Assembly: GCA_963842065.1 (NCBI GenBank)
Contig: CAWJEW010000006.1
Location: 1-64,000 of the forward strand
Direction of reading: 5' to 3'
From: CAITWD01 sp963842065
Lineage (GTDB): Bacteria > Actinomycetota > Thermoleophilia > Miltoncostaeales > Miltoncostaeaceae
Length of the DNA stretch: 64,000 nt
A program made the position numbers and the translations under genes. Below the pieces are notes generated by a model. That model searched no databases, was not told the DNA's origin, and saw only the letters and a program-made list of their open reading frames with translations. Below are positions 34,373 to 43,418 of this stretch, in pieces (positions within the stretch are counted from its first letter, which is position 1; every line of letters begins with the position of its first letter).

Positions 34373-35850
34373 TGCACGTCCTGCTGGCCACGGAGGGCAC
34401 CTATCCGTTCGTCGACGGCGGCGTGACGACCTGGTGCGCGCAGCTCATCGACGGGCTGCCGGACGTCCGGTACACCGTCTACGCGGTGACCGGCGATGTG
34501 ACCGCGCGCCCGCTCTTTGACGTCCCGCGCGACACCGCCGTGGTGCAGGTTCCACTCTGGGGGGTCGAGCATCCGTCCGAATGGGGCCTGCCGGCCGGCG
34601 GAACCCTGGATCTCATCCGGCGCACGCGCGCGGCTCAGGGGTCGCGGGCGGACGAGTTCGCGGAGCTGCTGACGGGGTTCCTCGACGACCTCGACGCGCC
34701 GCAGGCGGATCCGGCCGCGGCGGCGCGGCGGCTCGTCGCTCTCCACCGGTTCTTCCTGGAATACGACATGCTCGCCGCACTCGGTTCGGACGCCGCGTGG
34801 GATGCGCTCGTGGCCGCCGCGCGGCGCTCGGTGTGGGCCGGAGCGGCGACCATCGGTGACCTGACCGCGTGCATGCGGTGGCTCCGGGCGCTGATGATGC
34901 CACTCGCCGTCCCGGTCCCGGAAGCGGACCTGACCCATATCACTATCGCCGGCCTCGCCGCCGTGCCGGGAATCATCGCGCGGCTTGAGCGGGGGACACC
35001 GATGATCGTGACCGAGCACGGCGTGGCTCTGCGCGAGCGCTACCTGGCCATCCTCACCGACCGCACCCTCTCCGACGCCCAGGGCCGTTTCATGGTCGCG
35101 GTATCCGAGCTCATGACGGCGATCACCTATGCGCTGGCGGACGTCGTCGCGCCCGTGTGCGCCTGGAATGGGCGCTGGGAGCGCCGTCTGGGCGTCAAGG
35201 AATCCGCGCTGCGGGTGATCCACAACGGAGTGGACCCGACCATCTTCGTCCCGCACGACAAGCCGTCGACAAGCCCGGGCGCCGACCGACCGACCGCCGT
35301 CGCCGCCGCGCGGGTATACTCGCTCAAGGACATCGAGACGATGATTCGCGCCGCGGCGCGCACGCGCGAGCACGTGCCGGATGCGCTCTTTGTGGTCTAC
35401 GGCTCGTTGACCGCCGACAAGCCCTATACCGCGCGGTGTCGGGCACTGATCACCGAGCTCGGACTCGAGGCGGATTTCCTGCTCGCGGGCCTCGCTCCCG
35501 AACCGACCGAGATCTTCAACCAGGGTGACATCGCGGTGCTCTCGAGCGTCTCCGAGGCATTTCCGTACACCGTACTCGAGGCGATGTCGTGCGGGCGTCC
35601 GGTAGCCGCGACCGACGTGGGCGGCGTGCGCGAGATCATCGACGGCTGGGGTGAGCTGGTGCCGCCCCGCGATCCCGTGGCACTCGGCGACGCGTGCGCG
35701 CGCCTGCTCGCGGACGGGCGCCGGCGCGGTGAGCTTGGGCGCCGCGGCCGGGAGCGTGTGCTCGCACGTTTTCGGGCAGCGACTGTGGCGACGCAGTACC
35801 GAGCGCTCTACCAGGAGTTCATCGTCGAGCGAGAGCTGGTGAGCGCGTGA
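34372..35850 (+). CDS. pelF: PelF-like GT4 glycosyltransferase
   Basis: 492 residues from ATG at 34372, the usual PelF size. The start MHVLLATEGTYPFVDGGVTTWCAQLI is the PelF signature (EGTYPYVxGGVSSWV). An internal helical insert (residues 100-210) precedes TEHGVALRERYLAI, HNGVDPTIFVP and the C-terminal donor-site VLSSVSEAFPYTVLEAMSCGRPVAATDVGGVREII. PelF is the cytosolic glycosyltransferase, using UDP-HexNAc, of Pel polysaccharide synthesis. Overlaps of 1 nt with the preceding GT gene and 4 nt with pelG-like indicate tight translational coupling. Confidence 0.85.
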   Translation: MHVLLATEGTYPFVDGGVTTWCAQLIDGLPDVRYTVYAVTGDVTARPLFDVPRDTAVVQVPLWGVEHPSEWGLPAGGTLDLIRRTRAAQGSRADEFAELLTGFLDDLDAPQADPAAAARRLVALHRFFLEYDMLAALGSDAAWDALVAAARRSVWAGAATIGDLTACMRWLRALMMPLAVPVPEADLTHITIAGLAAVPGIIARLERGTPMIVTEHGVALRERYLAILTDRTLSDAQGRFMVAVSELMTAITYALADVVAPVCAWNGRWERRLGVKESALRVIHNGVDPTIFVPHDKPSTSPGADRPTAVAAARVYSLKDIETMIRAAARTREHVPDALFVVYGSLTADKPYTARCRALITELGLEADFLLAGLAPEPTEIFNQGDIAVLSSVSEAFPYTVLEAMSCGRPVAATDVGGVREIIDGWGELVPPRDPVALGDACARLLADGRRRGELGRRGRERVLARFRAATVATQYRALYQEFIVERELVSA

Positions 35851-37427
35851 GCCCGGCCCGCGCCGTCCAGGGGCCCATCACCGATGTCGAGACCGCGGCC
35901 CGCCGTGTGCTTGAGCGGGTCGGCCTGCCGATCCACGAGCGCGCCACCGTGGCAACGCTTGAGAGCGAAGGGCTCCGCGATTCCGACGCGGCGTCGATTG
36001 CGGCCGGGTGCGAGGATCTGTTCGCGCTCGGGCACGTGGTGCACGCGCGGGCCCTCGAACTCTCCGAGGCAGCGGCGACGCTCGCCGTGCCCGCGCTGTC
36101 GACTCCGGCGCGGCCCAGATCCCACTGGCGGCACATCATGCGCACCTATGCGCTCGGGATCGGCTACTCGCTGCCGCTGATCGCGTTGGGCCTGGGCGTC
36201 CTGGTGTTTGGGATCTCGATCTGGGGCTCGCCGCAGCTGTCATCACCGGCCAAGTCCGGGATGGCTCTCGGGGTGCTGATCAGCCTGGTCGCCTCGGGAC
36301 CGTTCACCTACGCGATGACCCGGCGGATCTTCTACTACTGGTACCAGTACGACCCCCGTGCCCTGGCGCGGACCGTGGCCCGCTGGACGCTGGCGGCGGT
36401 CGGGTGCGGCGCGCTGTGTGCGCTGGTGGCGATCGTGTGGGCAACGTTGGCCGGCAGCGCGACGGGATTCACCGTGGCAATCGCCGGCGTGCTGCTGCTG
36501 CAAGGCCCGATCTGGACCTGCACGTCCGCGTTGTACGTCATCGGGCGCGCCTGGGTCGGCGGGGTGTGCCTGGTCGTGCCGATCGTCCCGCTGTGGTTCG
36601 CGCTGCGGGCCGGGGCGCTGCCGCTGCCCGCGCACTTGGTCGCGCTGGCTGTCGCCGACGCGCTGTTGATCGGCGCGACTTGGTGGTCGCTCACACAGCT
36701 TCCGGCCCGCTCGGTTCCGGCCCGCGACCCGCTGCCGGCGCCGCTCATGGCGCTCTCGGTCGGTGGGTTCGCCGCGTGGGGGGCCGTCTACTACCTGTTG
36801 CTGTTCGGCGACCGGCTGATCGCGTGGGTGACGCCGTCGGGGGCGCAGTTCGCCCCGGGCTATGAGACCGCGCTTGATCTGGCGCTCGTCCCGCTGGTGT
36901 TCGCGATGCCGATCCTTGAGTTCACGCTCATCCGCGTAGCCGAGCACATGGAACAGCTCCAGGACGGGTCGGGGCTGGCCGATCTGGAGCAGCTCGGGCT
37001 TCGCATCCAGCATGTCCTGGCGCGGACCGTGGGTGCCGCCCTGGCGTTGTATGCAGGCATCGCGATCCTGGTGCTGGCGCTCTGTCGCACCACCGATCGG
37101 CTGCTGCCGGATCACGCTGGCGCGGCGGTCCAGCACGGGGCAGGGTGGACCGCCCTGATGACCGCCGTTATTGCCTACGGGTTCCTGATCCTCGGGCTTG
37201 GGATCGGCACCGTGTTCCAGCTGGTGTCACGGCCCTGGATGCTCGTGCGGGCGGGAGCGGTTGGGGTGGTCGTCAACCTGGCCGTCGGTGCGATCGCGCG
37301 CCAGGGGCACGGGCCACAGGCCGCAGCCGTCGGGCTGGTGGCCGGCACGGCTGCGTTCGCGCTGATGATGTTGTTCACCTGGCGCGCGAGCCGGCCGAAG
37401 ATCGCCCAATGGTGGGCCGCCACGTAA
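35847..37427 (+). CDS. pelG: PelG-like polysaccharide transporter (MOP superfamily)
   Basis: 526 residues from a GTG at 35847 overlapping the pelF-like stop. About 90 soluble N-terminal residues, not typical for PelG, precede about 12 TM segments. PelG-like features include LVASGPFTYAMTRRIFYYWY, IWTCTSALYVIGRAWVGG, YYLLLFGDRLIAWVTPSG and YETALDLALVPLVFAMPILEFTLIRVAEH. In Pel systems PelG forms the inner-membrane translocation part with PelD/PelE. No PelD or PelE is seen here. It is the last gene of the operon. Confidence 0.75.
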   Translation: MSPARAVQGPITDVETAARRVLERVGLPIHERATVATLESEGLRDSDAASIAAGCEDLFALGHVVHARALELSEAAATLAVPALSTPARPRSHWRHIMRTYALGIGYSLPLIALGLGVLVFGISIWGSPQLSSPAKSGMALGVLISLVASGPFTYAMTRRIFYYWYQYDPRALARTVARWTLAAVGCGALCALVAIVWATLAGSATGFTVAIAGVLLLQGPIWTCTSALYVIGRAWVGGVCLVVPIVPLWFALRAGALPLPAHLVALAVADALLIGATWWSLTQLPARSVPARDPLPAPLMALSVGGFAAWGAVYYLLLFGDRLIAWVTPSGAQFAPGYETALDLALVPLVFAMPILEFTLIRVAEHMEQLQDGSGLADLEQLGLRIQHVLARTVGAALALYAGIAILVLALCRTTDRLLPDHAGAAVQHGAGWTALMTAVIAYGFLILGLGIGTVFQLVSRPWMLVRAGAVGVVVNLAVGAIARQGHGPQAAAVGLVAGTAAFALMMLFTWRASRPKIAQWWAAT

Positions 37428-37445
37428 GCGGCGGGCGCCGGAGCG

Positions 37446-38318
37446 TCAGGTGCAGGGAATCCTGAGCTTGCCGTTGAGACCCGGGTCGTAGCGACCCGCG
37501 ACCCGGCCGCCGGCGAGCGCGGGGGGACAGAAGGCGCTCGGCGAGGCCACGTATTCGATCTCAAAGATCGCCTTGTGGGCCTTCTGGTACGGCGCGGTCA
37601 GGCCGCAGTCGCCGGCCGGGAAGCAGCTCTCGACGATCGCAAAGTCGAAGTACGGCTCGAGTTCCGTCGTCTGGTCCAGGTAATCGAGCTGGCCAATGCT
37701 CAACCCGATCGAGTGTGCGATCGAGGTCAGCCGGATCAGATACGTGTTGACTTCGGTGACGGTGAGCGGTGCGCCGTTGAAGCTCACCCCGTGGCCCTCG
37801 GCCTCGTCGGTGCCGTCGGGCTGGATCGCGTCGAACCCCTTGTTCCTGCAGTTCTCGAACTGCAGCGTCTCGAGGGCCAACAGCGTGTGGTAGTCGGGCC
37901 CGGCGGGATTGGTGTTCAGCCAGCGGTCGGTTCCGTTGAAGGGCTGACCCTTCAGCGGGGCCCACAGCGGGTCGTTGGCGTCATAGATGTAGGGCGTCCA
38001 CTCGCCGACCGGCACGTAGCAGATGACGTGCGCGCCGCGGGCGTGCAGGGCGTCCACGGTGTCGGCCGTGTTGTTGTTGCCGTCGATGTCGTAGACCGAC
38101 GGCAACAAGGCCGGGTTGCCGAGGTAGTTGAACTCTCCGACGCCGAGGTCGGTCGGGCTCAGGGGATCCAGGGGCGAACCGAGCTTGATCAGGAAGGTCG
38201 AGTTGACCGGGGGGACCCAGTATCCCCGCTGGACCGAGCGCCACACCACAAACGCGCCGATGGCGACCCCGACGAGCACGATGCCGATGGCCATGGGGAT
38301 CAAGCGGCTGAAGTTCAC
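37446..38318 (-). CDS. Membrane-anchored GH114 (endo-alpha-1,4-polygalactosaminidase-like) protein
   Basis: 290 residues from a GTG at 38318. One N-terminal TM (LIPMAIGIVLVGVAIGAFVVW) places the catalytic domain outside. The GH114 pattern is clear: VICYVPVGEWTPY, RWLNTNP, NCRNKGFDAIQPDGTDE, LTVTEVNTYLIRLTSIAHSIGLSIGQLD and FDFAIVESCFPAGDCGL, IFEIEYV. GH114 is the hydrolase domain family of PelA, which cleaves Pel-type galactosaminoglycans. Convergent with the pelG-like gene (18 bp apart), which strengthens the Pel-like reading. An upstream in-frame extension is Arg/Pro-rich noise. Confidence 0.85.
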   Translation of the reverse strand: MNFSRLIPMAIGIVLVGVAIGAFVVWRSVQRGYWVPPVNSTFLIKLGSPLDPLSPTDLGVGEFNYLGNPALLPSVYDIDGNNNTADTVDALHARGAHVICYVPVGEWTPYIYDANDPLWAPLKGQPFNGTDRWLNTNPAGPDYHTLLALETLQFENCRNKGFDAIQPDGTDEAEGHGVSFNGAPLTVTEVNTYLIRLTSIAHSIGLSIGQLDYLDQTTELEPYFDFAIVESCFPAGDCGLTAPYQKAHKAIFEIEYVASPSAFCPPALAGGRVAGRYDPGLNGKLRIPCT

Positions 38319-38351
38319 CTGTTCGGAGCTCCATCTCTGGCGCGGGCGCGC

Positions 38352-38384
38352 GGGCAACGGCCGGGCTGCCCCCGGCCGTTGCCC
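38352..38384 (-). terminator. GC-rich terminator hairpin after gltB
   Basis: A perfect 14-bp stem (38352-38365 with 38371-38384) and a CTGCC loop, 77 nt past the gltB stop on the minus strand and upstream of the GH114 gene start. No clear U-tract. It probably separates the two transcripts. Confidence 0.65.
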
Positions 38385-38460
38385 CAGATGACCTAGGCAG
38401 GATACGGCCGGCGCCGCGTGATCGCCATCGGCGCGGTCGGGGCGCGCGGTGCCCGGTGCG

Positions 38461-41400
38461 CTATTCGGTCGAGATGTTGGGGTCGGCCTGCTGGGTGACC
38501 GGCGACAACGCGATGAAGTGCTCCGCCGGGGCCTCGATGAGCTCATCCAGGCGTGCCGCGGCGTCCGGCTGCCCGGACTCCTCCAGCGCCTGGCGGTACT
38601 TGGCCAGCAGGTCGGCGACCTGTGCCTCGTCGGACTCGTCGAGTTCCTGCATCGTGACCTTGGCCGTCTTGGAAAGGCGCCGCCGGATCGCGCTGCTGTC
38701 GAGGTTCCACGCCGGGTTCTGGCGGCAGTAGATCACCCCGCCGGTCATGCCCGAGCAGATCCACGGCCCGGGGTCCCCCAGCACGATGACGCGGCCGCCG
38801 GTCATGTACTCGAACGCGAATCCCTTGCAGTTCGCCCGCGCCGCCAGCGACCCGATGCGGTCGTTCAATGGTTGGCGCGGCTCCCCGCCGAGGACGACGT
38901 CCGCGCCGGACATGCGAATGCAGGCACGCGCGTCGGTGTCGCCCTGCACCAGGAACAGTCCCCGCTGGGCGCCGTAGGCGAAGCTCTTGCCGACGTGGCC
39001 GCCGACCCATGCGCCCTTGGTGTTCTTGGCCTTCAGGATCTGGATCTCGCCGCCGAGCGCGCACTTGCCGACGCCGTCCTGTGCGCCGCCGAACACGCGC
39101 ATGCGCACGCCGCCGATGTTGAAGGCGCCAAGGCCCGACCCGGCGGCCGCGCCCTTGGTGAAGGCGAGGTCGACCAGCGGTGCGCCGCCATTGGCGAGCT
39201 CCGCATCGACGAGGATGTCGGGGTTGCCGCCGTGCTGGCCGTTGGACCCGTTGGGCCCGCCGAGCGCACCGAAGTTCCAGCTCGTGTTGACGTGGGTGTG
39301 CGAGCGGGCGATCATCCCGGCCAGATCGGTGCCGAGGTTGCGGTCGGCGGCCGTCGCCGCCTCCTCCTCGACCGCGAGCGCCGAGCCTGCGGCCAGGCGC
39401 TCGGCCGCGACCTCGGGCGCGCGGTGCGGAGGCGGCGGGTTGAACTCGCGGAAGAACCGCGCTCGGCCCTCGGGGGCCGTGATGACCCGCTCGAGGACGG
39501 GGGTCAACAGCGCGGACAGATCCAGGCGCTCGTGGTGGGAAACCTGCACCAAGTGGTTTGCTTGCCCGACGAGGTCCTGGATGTCGCTGACGCCCATCTC
39601 GCCGGCGCGGGCGCGCATGGCGGCACCCATCTCGGTGAAGTAGCGCACCAGTGCCTGGGTGGCCGGCTCATGCGCGCGCGGCACGAACCGCTTCAAGCCC
39701 CGCTCCTGGGCTTCGTGCAGGTCTTCGATCTGGGTTGCGATGCCGACGTGGCAGGTGTCCAGCTGACAGCCGCGGCAGATCGTGCAGCCGATGGCCACCA
39801 TCGACGCCGTGCCGAACCCGAGCCGGTTCGCGCCTAGGCAGATCAGCTTGAGCGCGTCGTCGGCGGATCGCAGCCCGCCATCGGCCCAGATCTCGACCCG
39901 GTCGCGGATGCCGGCCTCGGTGAGCGCGTGATGGGCAAGCACGGTGCCGAGCTCACACGGAAGGCCCGCACGGCGCAGGGCGTGCTGGCGGGCCGCGCCC
40001 GTCCCGCCGTCGAACCCGGACAGGGTGATGACGTCGGCCCCGGCCTTGGCGATGCCGATCGCGATCGTGCCGATGCCCGGCACCACCGGGACCTTGACGA
40101 TCACCTTGACGTGGGGGTTGGCGGTCTTGAGCTCGTCGATCAGCTGCGCCAGGTCCTCGATCGAGTACAGGTCGTGGTTGTTGGACGGGCTGATCAGGTC
40201 CGATCCGATCTGGGCGTTGCGGGCCCGAGCGATGGCGGCCGTCACCTTCGAGCCGGGGAGGTGCCCGCCCTCGCCGGGCTTGGCGCCCTGGCCGATCTTG
40301 ATCTCCACGAGCTCTGAGGAGTTGATCAGCAGCGAGGACACCCCGAACCGCCCCGAGGCGATCTGCTGGCCGCGGTGCTTGGGGTACTGGCCGATCATGT
40401 CGGGGATCTCGCCCCCCTCGCCGTTGACCGAGAGCATGTCCGCCCGTGCGGCGGCCTCGGCATAGGCGCGGAACGCGATCTCGCTTTGGGACCCGAAGCT
40501 CATCGAGCTGATCACGAACGGCAGTCCGTGCTCGCCGACGCGGCTCGAGACCTTGTCGGCAGCCATGCGCTGACCCTCGGGGGCCAGCTGGAGCCCGACC
40601 GCGTGGCGCAGCGCCACCGGCTGATCCCGCTCGAGTTGCTCGAGGGTTTCGGCGTACTCCTCGTAGCCGCGCTCGGAGTTGGCGACGCGCGCCAGCGCCT
40701 TCCACACCTTGGGGTACATGCGTGGCAGCTTGACCTTCGCGTGGCTCTCGTCGCCGGCGCGGATCTTCTGCCCGAGCTCGGCGAGCTCCTCGAGCCCGTC
40801 GAAGCCGAGGCCGCGGCCCTCGCTGGCAACGAAGCCGGGCATGCCGATGATCTCGAGGATCTCCGGCTGGACCCCGATCGCCGACATCAGGCGCGCATAG
40901 CCGCGCAGCTCGTGGATGCCCAATGTCGAGAGCACCTTCTCGATGCCCTTCTGGAGCGCCTGGAGCAGGTTGGACGCCGCGACGGCGGGCTCGGGGTTCG
41001 CCTGCACGGCATATTCGAGCATCGCGTACGGGATGAGCGCCTGTGCACCGAGCCCGAGGGCAACCATGACGTCGTGGACATTGCGAATGCCGGCGGACTG
41101 GAGCAGCAGGCTGACGTTGCGGCGAATCGAGTCGCCGTTTGCCTGGTATTGCTCACGCAGGGCCTTGTCGACCGCCGCGACCGCGAGCATCGGGTCGCAG
41201 ACGCGCGTGTGGGCGCTCGCGCCCATATCGTCGAAAACGATGACTTCGGCGCCGCCGCGCACGGCTGCGACCGCCTGCGCGGAGAGTTCGGCGACGCGCT
41301 GGCGCATCGTCGACGGACCCGGGTAGGCCAGATCCAGGCGCACCGCGCGCTCGCCCCATGCGGCCAGTACGTCGTCCAGCAGGGCGACGCCCTCCCCCAT

Positions 41401-43125
41401 GGCGACCCTCCGCAGCTCTGGCAGCGACAGGCCCAGGCCGTGGCGCAGGCCGCCGAGCAGGATCGGCATGCGCAGCTCACAGCGTTGCGGCGGCTCGATC
41501 TCGACACCCTGGATCGGCGGGCGCCGGCCGAGGACCACACGGGTCGAGAAGTGCTCGACCTCGCGCTCCCGGTCGATCGCCGGGTTGGTCACGACCGCGA
41601 CGGTCTCCTGCAGGTAGTCCGACAGCGGCATTGGGACCGGCGTGAACGGGCCGAGGGGGCCGTCCCAGCCCAGCGAGCCCACCGGCTCGGCGCCGCGCTC
41701 GGCGTGAAACTCGACCTGCTGCTTGTCGGACCCGATCCATGAGGCCGCTCCGAGCAGGGCGTTCAAGTCAATCTCGGGTCCGTCGGAGGTGCCGTTGGCG
41801 TCGGCGGCAAGGATCGTCGGGTCGAGCCCGCCGGCCAGGCGTGCGCGCGTCTCGCCGTGCGGCAGCGCACCCCGGTCCTTCGCGCGCTCATAGACCTGCT
41901 GCTGGACCTCCGGGTACTCGAGCGCGCGCGGGACGCCGTCGTCGTCGAGGATGACGGCCATCTTCTCGCCGGGTCCCAAGGGCCGCGGGTCGCACACCAG
42001 GTTGCCGACCTCGATGATGCCGGGCTCGGAGGACACGACGTACCACTCGTCGGTCTCGATCCACCACAGCGGGCGCAGGCCCATCGCGTCGACGGCGAAG
42101 ACCATCTCGTTCTGGGCGCGCGTCGCGAGCGCAACCGGGCCTTGAGCGTACGGGCCGAGCGCCTCGCGGTAGTGCACGTAGAGGTCCTGCAGGTGCGCCG
42201 GCAGCCGGTGGACCTCTCCGAGGATCGGCGGCAACACGAACTCGACCGCCTCCAGCAGCGACAGCCCCTTCTCGAAGACCAGGCCCTCCAGGAGCCGGTT
42301 GAGGTCTTGAGAGTCGGAGCCTTCGCGGGTGACCGGCAAGCCGAGCTGCAGGCTCTGCTCGCGCAGTTGGGCGATCGTGTTGATCTCGCCGTTGTGCCCG
42401 AGCAGCGAGAATGGCTGCACGCGCGAGAAGGTCGGGTAGGTGTTGGTCGAGTAGCGGTTGTGGGCGATGATCCGCGACGCGGCGAAGTCGTCCTCGGCGA
42501 ACTCGGGGTAGAACCTCGGGATCACCTCTGGCTGGCCCTGGACCTTGTAGACGGCGTCGTTGGCCGAGAACGAGGCCACGTGGCAGTCGACGTCCTGCTC
42601 GAACTGGACCATCGCCTCGTAGCAGTCCCGAGACGCCGCCCGACCGCCCTCGCGCGCAAGGGCGGCGATCTGCCAAAACACCGGTGGCGTCTCCGCGGCC
42701 CGCGGGCCGAGCGCCGAGCGGTCCACGAGGCCCTCGTTCGACCACAACAACTCGAAGCCGCGTGCGGCGAGGATCTGGTGCAGGCGCTCGACTTGGTCCC
42801 GGGCGGCCTGCTCGGATTCGAAGAACACGTGCCCGACGACAAAGCGCGAATCGTTCACGATCGCCGGGTCGAGGCCGTGCGCCGCCAGACGCCGGCTCCA
42901 CTGGGGCCGCGGGATGTCGATCAGCAGGCCGCTCCCGTCGCCTTCGCCATCAACGCTACCCGAGCGATGCACCATCATCTGCAACGCGACCATGGCGTGG
43001 TCGACCATGCGTCGATCCGGCTTGCCGTCGCGCGCCACGAACGCGGCGAGCGCGCACGCGTCGTGCTCGATCAGGTCGGGGAGCCCGTGGGGGGGCATGG
43101 CGGCAAAGGGCGGCGGCACTGTCAT
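38461..43125 (-). CDS. gltB: Glutamate synthase large subunit
   Basis: 1554 residues from the ATG at 43125. The class II amidotransferase nucleophile Cys is in LPDLIEHDACALAAFVA, implying removal of a short propeptide. Then come the central domain, the FMN/TIM-barrel synthase domain (GEGGEIPDMIGQYP, KIGQGAKPGEGGHLPG, HDLYSIEDLAQLI) with the 3Fe-4S Cys motif CTICRGCQLDTC, and a C-terminal GXGXG beta-helix. It transfers glutamine amide nitrogen to 2-oxoglutarate. The small subunit gltD is not adjacent. An in-frame ATG at 43200 is a less likely start. Divergent from the rhomboid gene over 293 bp. Confidence 0.95.
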   Translation of the reverse strand: MTVPPPFAAMPPHGLPDLIEHDACALAAFVARDGKPDRRMVDHAMVALQMMVHRSGSVDGEGDGSGLLIDIPRPQWSRRLAAHGLDPAIVNDSRFVVGHVFFESEQAARDQVERLHQILAARGFELLWSNEGLVDRSALGPRAAETPPVFWQIAALAREGGRAASRDCYEAMVQFEQDVDCHVASFSANDAVYKVQGQPEVIPRFYPEFAEDDFAASRIIAHNRYSTNTYPTFSRVQPFSLLGHNGEINTIAQLREQSLQLGLPVTREGSDSQDLNRLLEGLVFEKGLSLLEAVEFVLPPILGEVHRLPAHLQDLYVHYREALGPYAQGPVALATRAQNEMVFAVDAMGLRPLWWIETDEWYVVSSEPGIIEVGNLVCDPRPLGPGEKMAVILDDDGVPRALEYPEVQQQVYERAKDRGALPHGETRARLAGGLDPTILAADANGTSDGPEIDLNALLGAASWIGSDKQQVEFHAERGAEPVGSLGWDGPLGPFTPVPMPLSDYLQETVAVVTNPAIDREREVEHFSTRVVLGRRPPIQGVEIEPPQRCELRMPILLGGLRHGLGLSLPELRRVAMGEGVALLDDVLAAWGERAVRLDLAYPGPSTMRQRVAELSAQAVAAVRGGAEVIVFDDMGASAHTRVCDPMLAVAAVDKALREQYQANGDSIRRNVSLLLQSAGIRNVHDVMVALGLGAQALIPYAMLEYAVQANPEPAVAASNLLQALQKGIEKVLSTLGIHELRGYARLMSAIGVQPEILEIIGMPGFVASEGRGLGFDGLEELAELGQKIRAGDESHAKVKLPRMYPKVWKALARVANSERGYEEYAETLEQLERDQPVALRHAVGLQLAPEGQRMAADKVSSRVGEHGLPFVISSMSFGSQSEIAFRAYAEAAARADMLSVNGEGGEIPDMIGQYPKHRGQQIASGRFGVSSLLINSSELVEIKIGQGAKPGEGGHLPGSKVTAAIARARNAQIGSDLISPSNNHDLYSIEDLAQLIDELKTANPHVKVIVKVPVVPGIGTIAIGIAKAGADVITLSGFDGGTGAARQHALRRAGLPCELGTVLAHHALTEAGIRDRVEIWADGGLRSADDALKLICLGANRLGFGTASMVAIGCTICRGCQLDTCHVGIATQIEDLHEAQERGLKRFVPRAHEPATQALVRYFTEMGAAMRARAGEMGVSDIQDLVGQANHLVQVSHHERLDLSALLTPVLERVITAPEGRARFFREFNPPPPHRAPEVAAERLAAGSALAVEEEAATAADRNLGTDLAGMIARSHTHVNTSWNFGALGGPNGSNGQHGGNPDILVDAELANGGAPLVDLAFTKGAAAGSGLGAFNIGGVRMRVFGGAQDGVGKCALGGEIQILKAKNTKGAWVGGHVGKSFAYGAQRGLFLVQGDTDARACIRMSGADVVLGGEPRQPLNDRIGSLAARANCKGFAFEYMTGGRVIVLGDPGPWICSGMTGGVIYCRQNPAWNLDSSAIRRRLSKTAKVTMQELDESDEAQVADLLAKYRQALEESGQPDAAARLDELIEAPAEHFIALSPVTQQADPNISTE

Positions 43126-43418
43126 ATGCGGCCTCGTAGTGTCTCGTGGTGTGTCCGTCGGATCTCCTGCGGGGTCACCGCGCACGCGTTCCGGCAGCAT
43201 GACGCATTGAAGGCCGATCGGCCGACGTCGTCAATCGCCGTGAGCAGGTGGCTATCGGCGCAAACGGCGCCGCCCGGTCCGAGCTGCCCACGGACCGCGC
43301 TGTGTGGTGGGCAGAACACCCGCACATCAGCTTATAGATATGGGCTCCGGACTTGCGAGTCGGCCGATACCCAATTTGGGCTCGACGACCGGGGATCCCG
43401 ATACGATCCGGACCGCCC

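Noticed and set aside
38449..39837. 462-codon plus-strand frame over the 3' end of gltB
   Set aside because: Antisense of the conserved GXGXG domain, with no recognisable protein features.
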